Assembly (NCBI GenBank): GCA_030374735.1
Contig: JASCIV010000313.1
Location: forward strand, 1-24,779
Direction of reading: 5' to 3'
DNA: 24,779 nucleotides
DNA from: Gracilaria caudata
Lineage: Eukaryota; Rhodophyta; Florideophyceae; Gracilariales; Gracilariaceae
The notes under the pieces are model-generated. The model was not told the DNA's origin, did not search any database, and was given only the letters and a program-made list of their open reading frames with translations. The position numbers were made by a program, and so were the translations under genes. Below, piece after piece: positions 1 to 8,755 of this stretch (positions are counted from its first letter, which is position 1; the number at the start of each line of letters is the position of its first letter).

Positions 1-525
1 GAGGGGGGATGGTGGTGATAAGAGGGGAGCGAGTGTCGCACAGATTCGACGGCGGACGGCGCACAGCAATTGCGCAATGTGGCGGGCAACGATGGCGTGT
101 GCGCTGTGGTGCACACGACGCGCTGTTCAAAGTTTAAACGGCGGGGCGAAAGTCGCGGCGGGCTCGTGGCTGCTCATTTCGGCTGCGCGCGCGCTCAATT
201 CAGCAAACGCCGGTGTCAGCCAGCCGTGCACACGTCACAGCGACATAATGTCATGTACCACATGACACAGCGGCGCTGGCCAGCGCGCGCACGTGGGCGA
301 TCTAATTGCGCAACGCGCAGATTTGTGAGATTTCGGCGCACGGCGAGGAGATTGCGCGACGTACACACGTGGGCGGCTCTCCACCGCCCATCGCCCCGCG
401 CGCAGCCTGCAGCCCGTGCCTTTATCTGCCGTCGTATCTCAGTTCACTCTCTCCGCGCCTCCAAGCCTTGCCACCCGCGAACGTCGTGCCTCGTTCTACT
501 GGCGTCTTGTTCGAGATTCACCGCC
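1..525 (+). promoter_or_regulatory. GC-rich upstream region of the small plastid-type gene
   Basis: No convincing gene is seen here. An open frame continues upstream of the ATG at 526, but it is low-complexity and Arg-rich and looks like chance reading of GC-rich DNA. Visible elements are a perfect 8-bp inverted repeat (249-267) and two CACGTG G-box hexamers at 290-295 and 366-371, each inside the same 10-base word CACGTGGGCG. G-boxes are bZIP/bHLH targets in plants and algae; use here is inferred. The last 120 bases before the ATG are pyrimidine-rich, as expected of a 5' leader. Confidence 0.45.
249..267. repeat. 8-bp perfect inverted repeat, operator-like
   Basis: TGTCATGT and ACATGACA are separated by three bases, about 260 bases upstream of the ATG at 526. 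The symmetry suggests a dimeric DNA-binding protein site, but no specific factor can be named. It is followed within 25 bases by a CACGTG box. Confidence 0.5.
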
Positions 526-972
526 ATGTCGTCGCTCAACTTTGTGCTGCCCTCCGCCGTCGCGCCGCGCACGCTAGTGGCGCCTGTCGCGCGCTCTGCT
601 TTCGTGGCGCCGCGCCGCGAGCTGCCGCTGGTGGCGGCGTGCCGCCGGGTGGCTTCGCCGCGCATGTCGGCTGACTCGAATCGCGAGGACGGCTACGTGA
701 TTCGCGAGTCGGAGTACCGCGACCCTGATGAGAAGTCGGACGACGACTCCGGCGACGGCTTCATGGGCGAGGCCGATATGGACGACATCCTGGGTGTGTC
801 CATGCCTGACGACCTCGCGTCGTTTGAGAAACGGGAGATTCAGAATTGCACCACCAGAGAAGAACTGGTGGAGAAGCTCAAGGAGATTAAGTTCAGGAGG
901 AGGGACATCATGGTGGACAGGAGGAGGGGAATTGGAATGGACAACGTGAACAATTATCTCAACAACCTGTGA
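526..972 (+). CDS. small plastid-targeted protein of unknown function (148 aa)
   Basis: The function is not recognised. The chosen ATG (526) sits in a good context (CGCCATG) and gives an N-terminus typical of a plastid transit peptide. Residues 1-46 are rich in Ala, Val, Arg and Ser with almost no acidic residues, contain SAFVAP at 24-29, and end at a likely processing site around SPRMSA (44-49). The mature part is different: an acidic stretch (about 52-90, with DDDSGDG near 72-78) followed by a basic, probably helical tail (about 100-148) with FRRRDIMVDRRRGIGMDN and an Asn-rich C-terminus. That tail looks constrained and could bind a partner or nucleic acid. Plastid location is inferred from the leader only. 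GC content is higher than in most other genes of the window. No membrane segment is seen. Confidence 0.72.
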   Translation: MSSLNFVLPSAVAPRTLVAPVARSAFVAPRRELPLVAACRRVASPRMSADSNREDGYVIRESEYRDPDEKSDDDSGDGFMGEADMDDILGVSMPDDLASFEKREIQNCTTREELVEKLKEIKFRRRDIMVDRRRGIGMDNVNNYLNNL

Positions 973-1359
973 GTAAAAATGTGACGTTTGCGCGCCGAAC
1001 AGCGCACATCATCTTCCGTGCCTGTCCTGTGTCACCGTGAGCTGCCGCGGACTGACGTTCCCTCGTGACGCGTACGACACGTGCACATTGGTGCGCACCG
1101 AACTGCGCGTAAGCCCAACGGCTGTGCAGCGCGGACCAATCAATCGCCGTCAGCGACAGTGGTGGTCGAGCTCTGCCGACGACTTGTAACGAGAGCACCC
1201 TGCTGCCGCTGCGCGCCTCTACGCGCCCGTGTGTGGTGGGAGCACGCGCCAGTTAAACTTCATTGCCACTTCGCCTCTTTTCAATCCTCGCGTGCTCTCA
1301 CCACCCTCGTCAAAATTGTTTGACTTCGTTCCTCATCTCCACCAAGCGCTACCGCTTCC
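973..1359 (+). promoter_or_regulatory. intergenic region upstream of squalene epoxidase
   Basis: No gene is seen in these 387 bases. A CCAAT pentamer lies at 1136-1140, about 220 bases before the squalene epoxidase ATG, followed by another CAAT. A perfect 10-bp palindrome, GGTGCGCACC, is at 1090-1099. The final 100 bases are C/T-rich. A role as promoter is inferred from position. Confidence 0.4.
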
Positions 1360-2760
1360 ATGCAACATACGTCGCGGCACGACGTCATCGTCGTGGGCGC
1401 CGGCGTGGCCGGCGGCGCCTTGATTAACTGTCTTGCGCGTGATGGCCGCCGCGTCTTATGTATCGAGCGTCAATTGCGTCGACCCGATGGCACTTTGAGT
1501 GAGCCCTCTCGTATTGTGGGCGAGCTTTTGCAACCTGGTGGCTGCGAGAAACTTCGCGAGCTCGGTCTTAGTGACGCGCTTTCGGGTATTGATGCGCAGC
1601 CCGTGTATGGCTACGCCATGTTTCTGGACGGTCGCTCCGAGTCTGTGTCGTACACAGAGCCTTCGCAAAAGCGTCAAGTGGGGTGCAGCTTTCATAATGG
1701 CAGGTTTTTGAAGAGACTTCGAGAAATAGCTCTGGAGAACCAAAATGTCACTCTCGTTCAAGGCAATGTCGTGTCGCTTGAGAAGGATTCGTCGGGGAAG
1801 GTAATCGGCGTCTGCTATCGTGATGATGAAAAACGCCTCTCTCGCGCCTACGCCGATTTGACTATTGCTTGCGATGGCTGTTCAAGTAGCCTGCGAAAGC
1901 GCGCCGCTTCTGAACATCAGGTGTCAGTGTACTCCAACTTTCATGGATTGTTGCTTGAAATGACCGAGGTTCCCTTTCCCAACCACGGTCACGTTGTACT
2001 TGCAGACCCTTCCCCAGTCCTGTTTTACCCCATAAGCAGTCATGAAGTCCGTTGTCTGGTCGATATTTCTAGTGAGTACACTGGAGCTGTATCCGAGTAC
2101 ATGTTAAACGTCGTCATGCCTCAAATTCCAGTACAGTTTCAGAAGCCGTTTGAGAATGCTGTCAAAAACGGAAAGTCAAGAATGATGCCCAACCGCGTCA
2201 TGTCTGCCCCGGCTGACATCATTCCTGGAGCACTTCTGTTAGGAGATGCCTTCAACATGCGCCACCCACTCACGGGCGGTGGCATGACTGTTGCGTTGTC
2301 AGATATCACTATCATTCGCAACTTGCTCAAGGAGGTACCTGATTTATCTGATGCTGACACAGTTTCACGCAAGCTTGACGTGTTTTATTCGGCTCGCAAA
2401 CCCATGTCAACTACGATAAATATCCTTGCTAATGCACTATACACATTGTTTTGCGCACAGAGTGACCCAGCGCTCAAGGAAATGCGGGAGGCATGTTTCG
2501 AATATCTTGGTAGGGGTGGAAGAATGACTCATGACCCCATGTCTATGCTTGGTGGAATCAAGCCACAGCGATTCTTACTTGTCACTCACTTTTTCGCTGT
2601 TGCTTTATATGGTTGTGGCAGAGCAATGTTGCCCTTTCCCACTATTGATCGGGTGAGCAAGGCTTGGAGCATATTCAGGGCTTCTTTCAACGTTATCAAG
2701 CCCCTGATAGATGCAGAAAACTTGTGGCCGTTGTCGTCGTTGCCTATCTCCGCGCTTTAG
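1360..2760 (+). CDS. SQE/ERG1: squalene monooxygenase (squalene epoxidase)
   Basis: An FAD-dependent enzyme that converts squalene to 2,3-oxidosqualene, the first oxygenation step of sterol synthesis, normally on the ER membrane. In 466 residues it shows the N-terminal Rossmann motif GAGVAG (13-18), the family segment GELLQPGG (54-61), the DG motif in ACDGCSSSLR (170-179), and the GD/FAD-binding block LLLGDAFNMRHPLTGGGM (292-309), which is diagnostic for squalene epoxidases. Hydrophobic segments near the C-terminus (about 353-366 and 404-425) fit the membrane-associated helices of the family. The protein begins directly at the FAD domain, so it lacks the N-terminal membrane anchor of plant and animal enzymes; there is no room for one before the in-frame ATG unless an upstream exon exists. 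No intron or frameshift is seen. It means this organism has the conventional enzyme rather than the alternative AltSQE found in some algae. Confidence 0.95.
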   Translation: MQHTSRHDVIVVGAGVAGGALINCLARDGRRVLCIERQLRRPDGTLSEPSRIVGELLQPGGCEKLRELGLSDALSGIDAQPVYGYAMFLDGRSESVSYTEPSQKRQVGCSFHNGRFLKRLREIALENQNVTLVQGNVVSLEKDSSGKVIGVCYRDDEKRLSRAYADLTIACDGCSSSLRKRAASEHQVSVYSNFHGLLLEMTEVPFPNHGHVVLADPSPVLFYPISSHEVRCLVDISSEYTGAVSEYMLNVVMPQIPVQFQKPFENAVKNGKSRMMPNRVMSAPADIIPGALLLGDAFNMRHPLTGGGMTVALSDITIIRNLLKEVPDLSDADTVSRKLDVFYSARKPMSTTINILANALYTLFCAQSDPALKEMREACFEYLGRGGRMTHDPMSMLGGIKPQRFLLVTHFFAVALYGCGRAMLPFPTIDRVSKAWSIFRASFNVIKPLIDAENLWPLSSLPISAL

Positions 2761-2981
2761 CTTTGTAGAATACGTACGAGCAAACAAAGAAACGTTGATT
2801 AAACTTGGGGAACTTTCGAATCTCAATATGATAAGGGTTCAACAACATTTGTTGCCTTTTTTATGTGTACATGAGTGAGAGGTTATGACAGTCAAGCGGA
2901 ACGTAGCATGCCCTAATTAGTGTGTACCCTGCGGAGCTACATCTCTGGCTTTGGATGCCCGAGCTGCGTAGAAGGCTTATC

Positions 2982-3932
2982 TTACAGATCTGCGTTTTCT
3001 GGCGGAGTTGGGTAAATGATCTTTCGCTTAACAAACACTCCGTTGGAGGGAATGATATCGGCCATGCTAAGCCATTTAATCTGCAGGCACTCAGGAGTTT
3101 CGTGCTCGTACGAGTAATTTTCGCAAGGTCCTCCTCCTAATTGGTCAAGAGGAGTGCAACTTCCCGGTTCGAATGCTTGCACAACAGAGAAGAAATCATC
3201 TGCCATGCTTCTCGGAATTAGGGCAATCGCAGAACCGCTCATGTGAACTCGTGGCTGCTTGTCTGGGGTGGGAATCGAAACATGTATCTTCATGTTTGGT
3301 TGCAGACGCAATATCCACTCATACTTTCTTCCAGATGCCTGCTCTTCAGCTTGGATCATCTTGTAACATTCGCTTGCTGCGTAGAACTGAATGAAGTGAT
3401 GACTGTAATGACTCTTGTCTGCTCCTTCACGCATATAGCATTGAGACCTTTCTGGCCGTTGAATCGCGTTAGCAGAAAAAGTACGCACTGCTTTGGCTTT
3501 CATAGCGTTGAACATAGGTTGTAGAACCCCCAGGTCATGCTCCTCGACATAGTGCTCTCCACTGCGCTCATGGTGGTAATCGTCCTTGGGATCAACAAAG
3601 AAGAAAATGTCCGCATTCTTATCAACGGAACGAATTACGTCTAAATTCTGGTGAAAGACATGGGGAAAGGTGCCAAGATATCCACTGTAACACACGGCCA
3701 CTAGAGGTACTCCAGGCTGTGTGTCAGATACTCCAGTAAAGGATGTGATCTTACTTAAGAAAGAAGTCTTAACAGGGTGGTCCAAACGATGAACCAGGAG
3801 AGCAAGAACAGATCCAAGTACCATGACTAGCAACAACAGTCTCGGAGCAGGATTCTTCGATGGCGGATATGCATGAGCGACATTTTGTGGAACAGCTTCA
3901 TCTCGAGCAGACAGAGTTTCTGAAGCAGGCAT
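2982..3932 (-). CDS. type II membrane protein, possibly a Golgi glycosyltransferase-like protein
   Basis: The frame stays open to 4043 but begins there with GTG. The first ATG is at 3932, giving 316 residues. A short N-terminal tail (about 30 residues) is followed by one strong hydrophobic segment (about 31-47, RLLLLVMVLGSVLALLV) flanked by Arg and His, then a roughly 265-residue lumenal domain. This is the layout of Golgi type II enzymes. The domain starts with VAVCYSGYLGTF, followed by DIFFFVDPKDD (108-118) and YEWILRLQPNMKI (204-216). The latter resembles the Y-(D/E)-W-I-L-R-x-(R/Q)-P-(D/N) strand of poorly characterised plant and algal glycosyltransferase-like families such as DUF7796. 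Several Cys residues could form disulfides. The activity and substrate are unknown, and the family link is tentative. The gene is convergent with squalene epoxidase, 221 bases apart. Confidence 0.75.
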   Translation of the reverse strand: MPASETLSARDEAVPQNVAHAYPPSKNPAPRLLLLVMVLGSVLALLVHRLDHPVKTSFLSKITSFTGVSDTQPGVPLVAVCYSGYLGTFPHVFHQNLDVIRSVDKNADIFFFVDPKDDYHHERSGEHYVEEHDLGVLQPMFNAMKAKAVRTFSANAIQRPERSQCYMREGADKSHYSHHFIQFYAASECYKMIQAEEQASGRKYEWILRLQPNMKIHVSIPTPDKQPRVHMSGSAIALIPRSMADDFFSVVQAFEPGSCTPLDQLGGGPCENYSYEHETPECLQIKWLSMADIIPSNGVFVKRKIIYPTPPENADL

Positions 3933-4769
3933 TGCGGCAAATGTTTTGGTTCTTTCCTGAACTATAAGGTTTGTTCTATGAAAGCTCGACAGAGTCTGAA
4001 CCAGTTGTCTTCGGACGAACACCAATCTATCCAAGTCGGCCACTCGAGGAAGGCTTTAAGAACCTTCGCTACCTTTATACCCAGTGGGTGAGTCACCTGC
4101 TACAGACGCGTTCCCAAGGCAGCTACACGTACCATTGTACAAGGGTAACAGCAACCCTTTTTCTGTCAGCTACAGTACCAAATACCAAAAGAAGATTTGC
4201 CCAGATCACCCTACGTGTACTGACCCTTTGACACTCTAGATTTCTAACTGTCAGCCATAGCTTTAGATAGCAACCTCTTCCTCATCCCCGATAGGAGCTC
4301 CTGGAGCAGAAATTCACTGAAGTTAGCAATTCTTCGCCCGCACGGGACAATATGCCATATAAAGTGTATGTGAAGAACAGCTTACTAGAAAGATATTTGG
4401 TCAAAGAATTGATGGTGGGGACAGTGTCCAAACAGTGAGAAATGATATTTCTTCTTCATTGTGGAAGCTGTGCTCTTCTTCTTCCGAGCAGCACCTAAAG
4501 GTACTTCTCTCTCCTTAAAAGTCCAGAAGTCAACGTGGCGCTTCCACTATCAGCCCTCTAAGCGACTTCTGCTGGTACTCTCGACGACCGCGGAAGACTT
4601 CGCGCCGGCTAGCGGTTGTCAATGGACAAAGAATTATCACGTGCTCGCAGTCTTTCTTGACTCTCAACGCACAATCGCAACGCAGCATTTTGTTCTCCAA
4701 GTAGCTCGCCACTGGGTGAGAAATGACATGTCGAATCTTGGGAAACGCGACATTTTTTTGCCGCATCTA

Positions 4770-4856
4770 GGAGAAGATTCTCATCTTCGTATCTACTTCA
4801 CTACATAACGTAACGTAGTGCATTCGAACTAGATACGAAGATGAGAACTTTTCTCC
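4770..4856. repeat. long foldback (inverted repeat with 18-bp perfect arms)
   Basis: Bases 4778-4795 are the exact reverse complement of 4830-4847 (18 bp). Allowing one bulged base, pairing continues outward for about eight more pairs (GGAGAAGA against TTTTCTCC-like sequence). Within the spacer CACTAC (4799-4804) pairs with GTAGTG (4815-4820). The whole segment can form a nested hairpin of about 30 bp. It could be a small foldback transposable element, a small-RNA precursor, or a cruciform. No flanking target duplication was identified. Confidence 0.7.
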
Positions 4857-5059
4857 TTCTTGATTAGATTAGAAGGAGCAGAGATAGTTCTGTAAGACGG
4901 TACAAAAGCGCTCTTAGACTTCTCAAGCCATGAGTCCTGGCACATGACCTAAACGAATTTGTACGAAAGACTTTCTCGAGCTGTTCAGTTTGTTGGTCTG
5001 ATTTGTTAAGAGCATCCACCTATCTGGAGGAGGACCAAAACAGTGATGGTGATCCTCTA

Positions 5060-5073
5060 GTCAGTTAACTGAC
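5060..5073. repeat. 14-bp perfect palindrome
   Basis: GTCAGTTAACTGAC is fully self-complementary, with HpaI-type GTTAAC at its centre. It lies in gene-poor DNA and no function is assigned. Confidence 0.5.
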
Positions 5074-5115
5074 GCTGTCGCCGTGGCACAGTTATCACAT
5101 GCTGCTTATTTACCG

Positions 5116-5135
5116 CATATCTCGCCGAAGATATG
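5116..5135. repeat. short hairpin
   Basis: CATATCT and AGATATG form a 7-bp stem around the loop CGCCGA, 43 bases after the 14-bp palindrome. It has no clear partner gene. Confidence 0.4.
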
Positions 5136-6396
5136 AGTGTTGGGTGGTGAGGGCATCGCTCATGGTTTCTTGATTGGCCGACGTCGTACATGTGGAGAAT
5201 GTCGTGGTGTGCCCCCTAGCCGACGGTCTCTAGACGTTGAAAGAAGAGGTTACGAAGAAGCCGATAAGCGTCGGTGAGGAAACACCCACGTTTGAAACAC
5301 CAAAGAGATCTTATACTATCTTGTCGTTGCCCACTGCGTGTGGCACGATATAGTTATAGTTAAATTCAGTGGCTGCGGTATGGAGGTCTTGTAGGTGTTG
5401 CGGTCGTTAGCAAACCCCTACGTACGAGCAAATTAACGTACACATTCGTCAAAGAAAGAGATTTACCGCATTGGGATACGCACAGCACGGGATCAAAAAA
5501 AACTAGCCTGCTCAAACAGTTCGCGAACTCACCAACTCTACACGCCTGAGGCACTCACTCAAGTCAAGAGGGATATCTTTATCGTTACTTCTCTCACGGA
5601 AAGTTCTCTGGGCCATATGAACGATGACGCTTTACCCACAACGTACCCTCGCATTGCACATTTCCGTGACGCACTTTTCAAGGCTCCTTCGATTTTCATC
5701 AAACGTTCGGGGGTAAAACTGATATCGTACTTGAATGAATGAAAATAATGTAGGTGAATATAGTGCGAGGTGTACAGAGTAACTGCGACCACACAATGTC
5801 ATTCTGTTGAACGAGTGCGTTTCACGATCTTTTAACCTTCACCATTCGCTTGTAGAGAACGCTTGCCTGGCCCTCTCGCCGAAGCGGCGTTAGCACTGCT
5901 TTCCACAGCCTGTGCCCCCTCATCCCTTTGCGGCGTACGTTAATCACAAAACACAAGTGTCGAATGCGGCACTAACGTGTAGAAAATTGCTTACGTAATG
6001 GTGGGTCCTACGATCAGCTCATCTGGCATGACACGCTGCCGCCGCAGAGCGAGAGAAGCTTCAGCCTTCTGCAATTGGGTCGCCAATCTACACAATTGCC
6101 GTTCTTGAGAAGAGAAAAGCATCTGCAAACTTGATAGTACGAAGGTAGGTATGAGAGATAGCGCTCCATTTGCGAAGTTTCCATAACCGCTCACACAGTA
6201 CCACTACAGTAGCTCCCTTTCTTTTACGAACCTTGCTGGTATACGAAGGTAGACGACGGAGCCAGTCATGACTTGTCAGAGACAATAATGTTACGAAGCC
6301 TCACCTTTAATCGAAAACCCCCCCGTTCCAATTCAAGACGGACGATCTCAGGTTTGGTTGATGACTGTCAAACGGCACCATCATGGTGTGCTCCTG

Positions 6397-6540
6397 AGAT
6401 TCGCTCGCGTTCTCTTCAGGAGCCTCAATCAAAAGTCGCGTTGGCAGGGAACAGAGAAAATCAATTAAGATTCGCTCGCGTTCTCTTCAGGAGCCTCAAT
6501 CAAAAGTCGCGTTGGCAGGGAACAGAGAAAATCAATTAAG
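6397..6540. repeat. 71-bp tandem duplication (two copies)
   Basis: The unit beginning AGATTCGCTCGCGTTCTCTT at 6397 is repeated exactly at 6468, and the match runs to 6540, so the period is 71 bases over 144 bases with no mismatch seen. Identity between copies indicates a recent duplication, homogenisation, or an assembly artefact. 71 is not a multiple of three, and no coding function is claimed. Each unit ends in A-rich sequence (GAGAAAATCAATTAAG). Confidence 0.9.
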
Positions 6541-7174
6541 TTTTCAGTTGCTGGATTGAAGCCTCAAATTCAAGATCAGGAACAGAGGCTTAAATCACAT
6601 GTTGTCTCCCCCATCCGTTCGCATACAGAGCTGAGTGGTAGAAACACAATCGTTTCATGCGTGGCTCAAAAATGGCTTGTAGCGATATTTCAAACCTTTG
6701 ACGGCTTTGTTGGGATAGGTCCTATCGTGACGTGGTGATAGATAATCAGTAACATTACCTCTCTCAAACCGACAGGACGCTCTGCTCGGCTGACACTCAG
6801 TGCTTCAGTTTGTGTCCCGAGCGGTGCACGGATTCTCGGTCCAACCGTTTCACCACTGTGAAAGGCCAAGACGTCACGCCTGGAAAGGTTTCTAAGCTTG
6901 AGCTTCTGCAGCGGGTTTGCCGGTCAGCACTATTCCCTCATTCGAGCGTGACTACAGAGAAGTTTGCTCTCTCTCTCCCGCTCCATCCGTGCTAACAGTT
7001 TTGCTTCGATGTCAGTAAGCTAACTCTAGGACTACGAGCCTTCACCGTTTGTCGTTGCAAGCAAGGTCAAGGGCGGAAGCTTTGTACTGTCTGTATCTTT
7101 TCAGCTCCTCGGTGCCAAAACACCTCAGCCAACCTCTTGGGCATCTGTTTCTCGTCCCAGCGCTTATAGGATCC

Positions 7175-7190
7175 GATTAGAGCTCTAATC
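7175..7190. promoter_or_regulatory. 16-bp perfect palindrome upstream of the molybdate transporter
   Basis: GATTAGAGCTCTAATC is fully self-complementary and ends 29 bases before the transporter ATG at 7220, in what should be core promoter or 5' leader. Perfect 16-bp symmetry at this position suggests a dimeric regulator site or a hairpin in the leader RNA. No known motif is matched. Confidence 0.45.
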
Positions 7191-7219
7191 ACGAGTGTTG
7201 TCTACATCTCTGAGGAAAC

Positions 7220-8599
7220 ATGTATAGCTACATTTTTGTTGCGTTGACGATGCTCTGCATCGTCGTGCGCACAGCTCAATGGATGATGGAGTCTCGTTCT
7301 GATAATACTGAGAGCAAGTCAAACGCACAGAACACGAGAACTCCGGAATTCAAGTCCTTCCAACTTAACTATCTCATTGTTTATCTCCTTGCGGTGGCAG
7401 CGGATTGGTTACAAGGACCATACGTATACGCACTCTACACCGAATACGGCTACGGAAAGAAAGAGATTGGGCAGCTTTTCATAGCTGGGTTTGGTTCCTC
7501 TGCAGTTTTCGGTACCTTCGTTGGATCTGTTGCCGACAAATATGGCAGGAAGTTCAATGTCATCGTCTTCGCGGTCACATACGCTCTTTCCTGCATGACA
7601 AAACATTCGCCCAACTTCTCAATTCTCATGGTAGGACGTCTTCTTGCTGGAATTGCCACCAGTATACTTTTTTCCGCTTTTGAGTCATGGCTTGTTTCTG
7701 AACACAACAGTCGCTCCTTTGATCCTGCTCTACTATCAGAAATCTTTTCAAAGGCTCAGTTCGGAAACGCTGTTGTCGCCATTCTTTCGGGACAAGTGGC
7801 AGGAGCCGCCGCGGACCAGTTCGGAAAAGTAGCCCCATTCGATACGGCTGCAATTGTTTTGGGAATCCTTGGTGTCATTGTCCTGGGAACTTGGACCGAG
7901 AACTATGGTGATAGTCGACAGTCTGTTGGCGGCGGGTTAAGAAGCGCTTGGAACATGATGATTGCGGATGAGAAGATTCTGCTTGTGGGTGTTATCCAAT
8001 CATGCTTCGAATCCGCCATGTATCTAATGGTCTTCAGTTGGACACCCGCGTTACAGGCCGCCTCCGATGGCATGCAACTCGGGGAGATTCCTCACGGCAT
8101 GATTTTTAGCTCATTCATGGTTTGCATCATGATTGGTAGTAGTCTCTTCGTATTCTTACTCAAGACTCAACCAGCTGAGCTGTTCATGCGTAATTTGTAC
8201 ATATTAGGCGTGATGATGTTCACCATTACGGCGGTTTCGAGCAACGTCTGGGAAGTTTACGGGGCTCTCCTTGGTTTCGAGGTTATATGTGGTCTCTACT
8301 TCCCGGCCATGGGAACTATGCGTGCAAAATATGTTCCAGAGGTAACAAGATCTGCAATCATGAACTATTTCAGAGTGCCTTTGAACGTCATCGTTTGTGC
8401 AACTCTATACAGAAACTTGGAAAACGCGACTGTCTTCCGCTTATGCGCTGTTATGATGGCTATTGCTGTAGTCAGTCAGCAAAGACTCTTCAGTGTCTCA
8501 AAGGTGTCGATTGGAACAGATGACGACTGGACTCGTGAGGAAAGGGCAGAACTTGTTGAAGAGGGATTAGCAGCCAATGTAGAGGAAGCTACTAAGTAA
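7220..8599 (+). CDS. MOT2: MFSD5/MOT2-family molybdate-anion transporter
   Basis: A major facilitator of the MFSD5 (DUF791) family, whose characterised members import molybdate, as shown for Chlamydomonas MOT2 and human MFSD5. The 459 residues contain about twelve hydrophobic segments. The first (1-18) acts as a signal anchor, and the loop at 23-46 is polar. Diagnostic stretches are DWLQGPYVYALY (62-73), MFS motif A as GSVADKYGRK (102-111), GRLLAGIATSILFSAFESW (139-157), FESAMYLMVFSWTPAL (263-278) and a RVPLN segment (385-389). The C-terminal tail (about 430-459) is acidic and cytosolic. The ATG at 7220 follows AAAC, a good context. No introns are evident. The gene is convergent with UTP6, with 156 bases between the stops. 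Molybdate as substrate is inferred from the family. Confidence 0.92.
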   Translation: MYSYIFVALTMLCIVVRTAQWMMESRSDNTESKSNAQNTRTPEFKSFQLNYLIVYLLAVAADWLQGPYVYALYTEYGYGKKEIGQLFIAGFGSSAVFGTFVGSVADKYGRKFNVIVFAVTYALSCMTKHSPNFSILMVGRLLAGIATSILFSAFESWLVSEHNSRSFDPALLSEIFSKAQFGNAVVAILSGQVAGAAADQFGKVAPFDTAAIVLGILGVIVLGTWTENYGDSRQSVGGGLRSAWNMMIADEKILLVGVIQSCFESAMYLMVFSWTPALQAASDGMQLGEIPHGMIFSSFMVCIMIGSSLFVFLLKTQPAELFMRNLYILGVMMFTITAVSSNVWEVYGALLGFEVICGLYFPAMGTMRAKYVPEVTRSAIMNYFRVPLNVIVCATLYRNLENATVFRLCAVMMAIAVVSQQRLFSVSKVSIGTDDDWTREERAELVEEGLAANVEEATK

Positions 8600-8755
8600 G
8601 GCTGAAGAGAGTTTGGCAAAGCTTTTAATTTGGTGCAAGGAACAGTGGAAGAAGTATATACACAGTTTACATTAGTTGCGGCTTCATTGCTTCTCTCGGT
8701 TATCAGCACTCGTATGCAACGAATACCACGCGGTCTTGAGATTAATGGGCGAGTT

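Larger units (their letters stand above)
3933..7219. other. gene-poor region of about 3.3 kb
   Basis: Short open frames occur on both strands but none shows a recognisable domain, membrane pattern or plausible composition, so no gene is called. The stretch contains a long foldback (4770-4856), a 14-bp palindrome (5060-5073), a 7-bp-stem hairpin (5116-5135), a 71-bp tandem duplication (6397-6540) and a 16-bp palindrome just before the transporter gene (7175-7190). It must also contain the promoter of the minus-strand membrane protein at its left end and that of the transporter at its right end. A non-coding RNA or a multi-exon gene with short exons cannot be excluded. Confidence 0.6.

Noticed and set aside
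70..525. Open frame extending 152 codons upstream of the small plastid-type protein
   Set aside because: Composition is that of random GC-rich DNA, and starting at the ATG at 526 reveals a coherent transit peptide.
3933..4043. N-terminal extension of the type II membrane protein to 4043
   Set aside because: The triplet at 4043 is GTG on the minus strand. The first ATG at 3932 gives the normal short cytosolic tail before the membrane anchor.
4461..4808. Open frame of 115 codons in the gene-poor region
   Set aside because: It ends inside the foldback, has no recognisable motif, and is paralleled by an equally long frame on the other strand.
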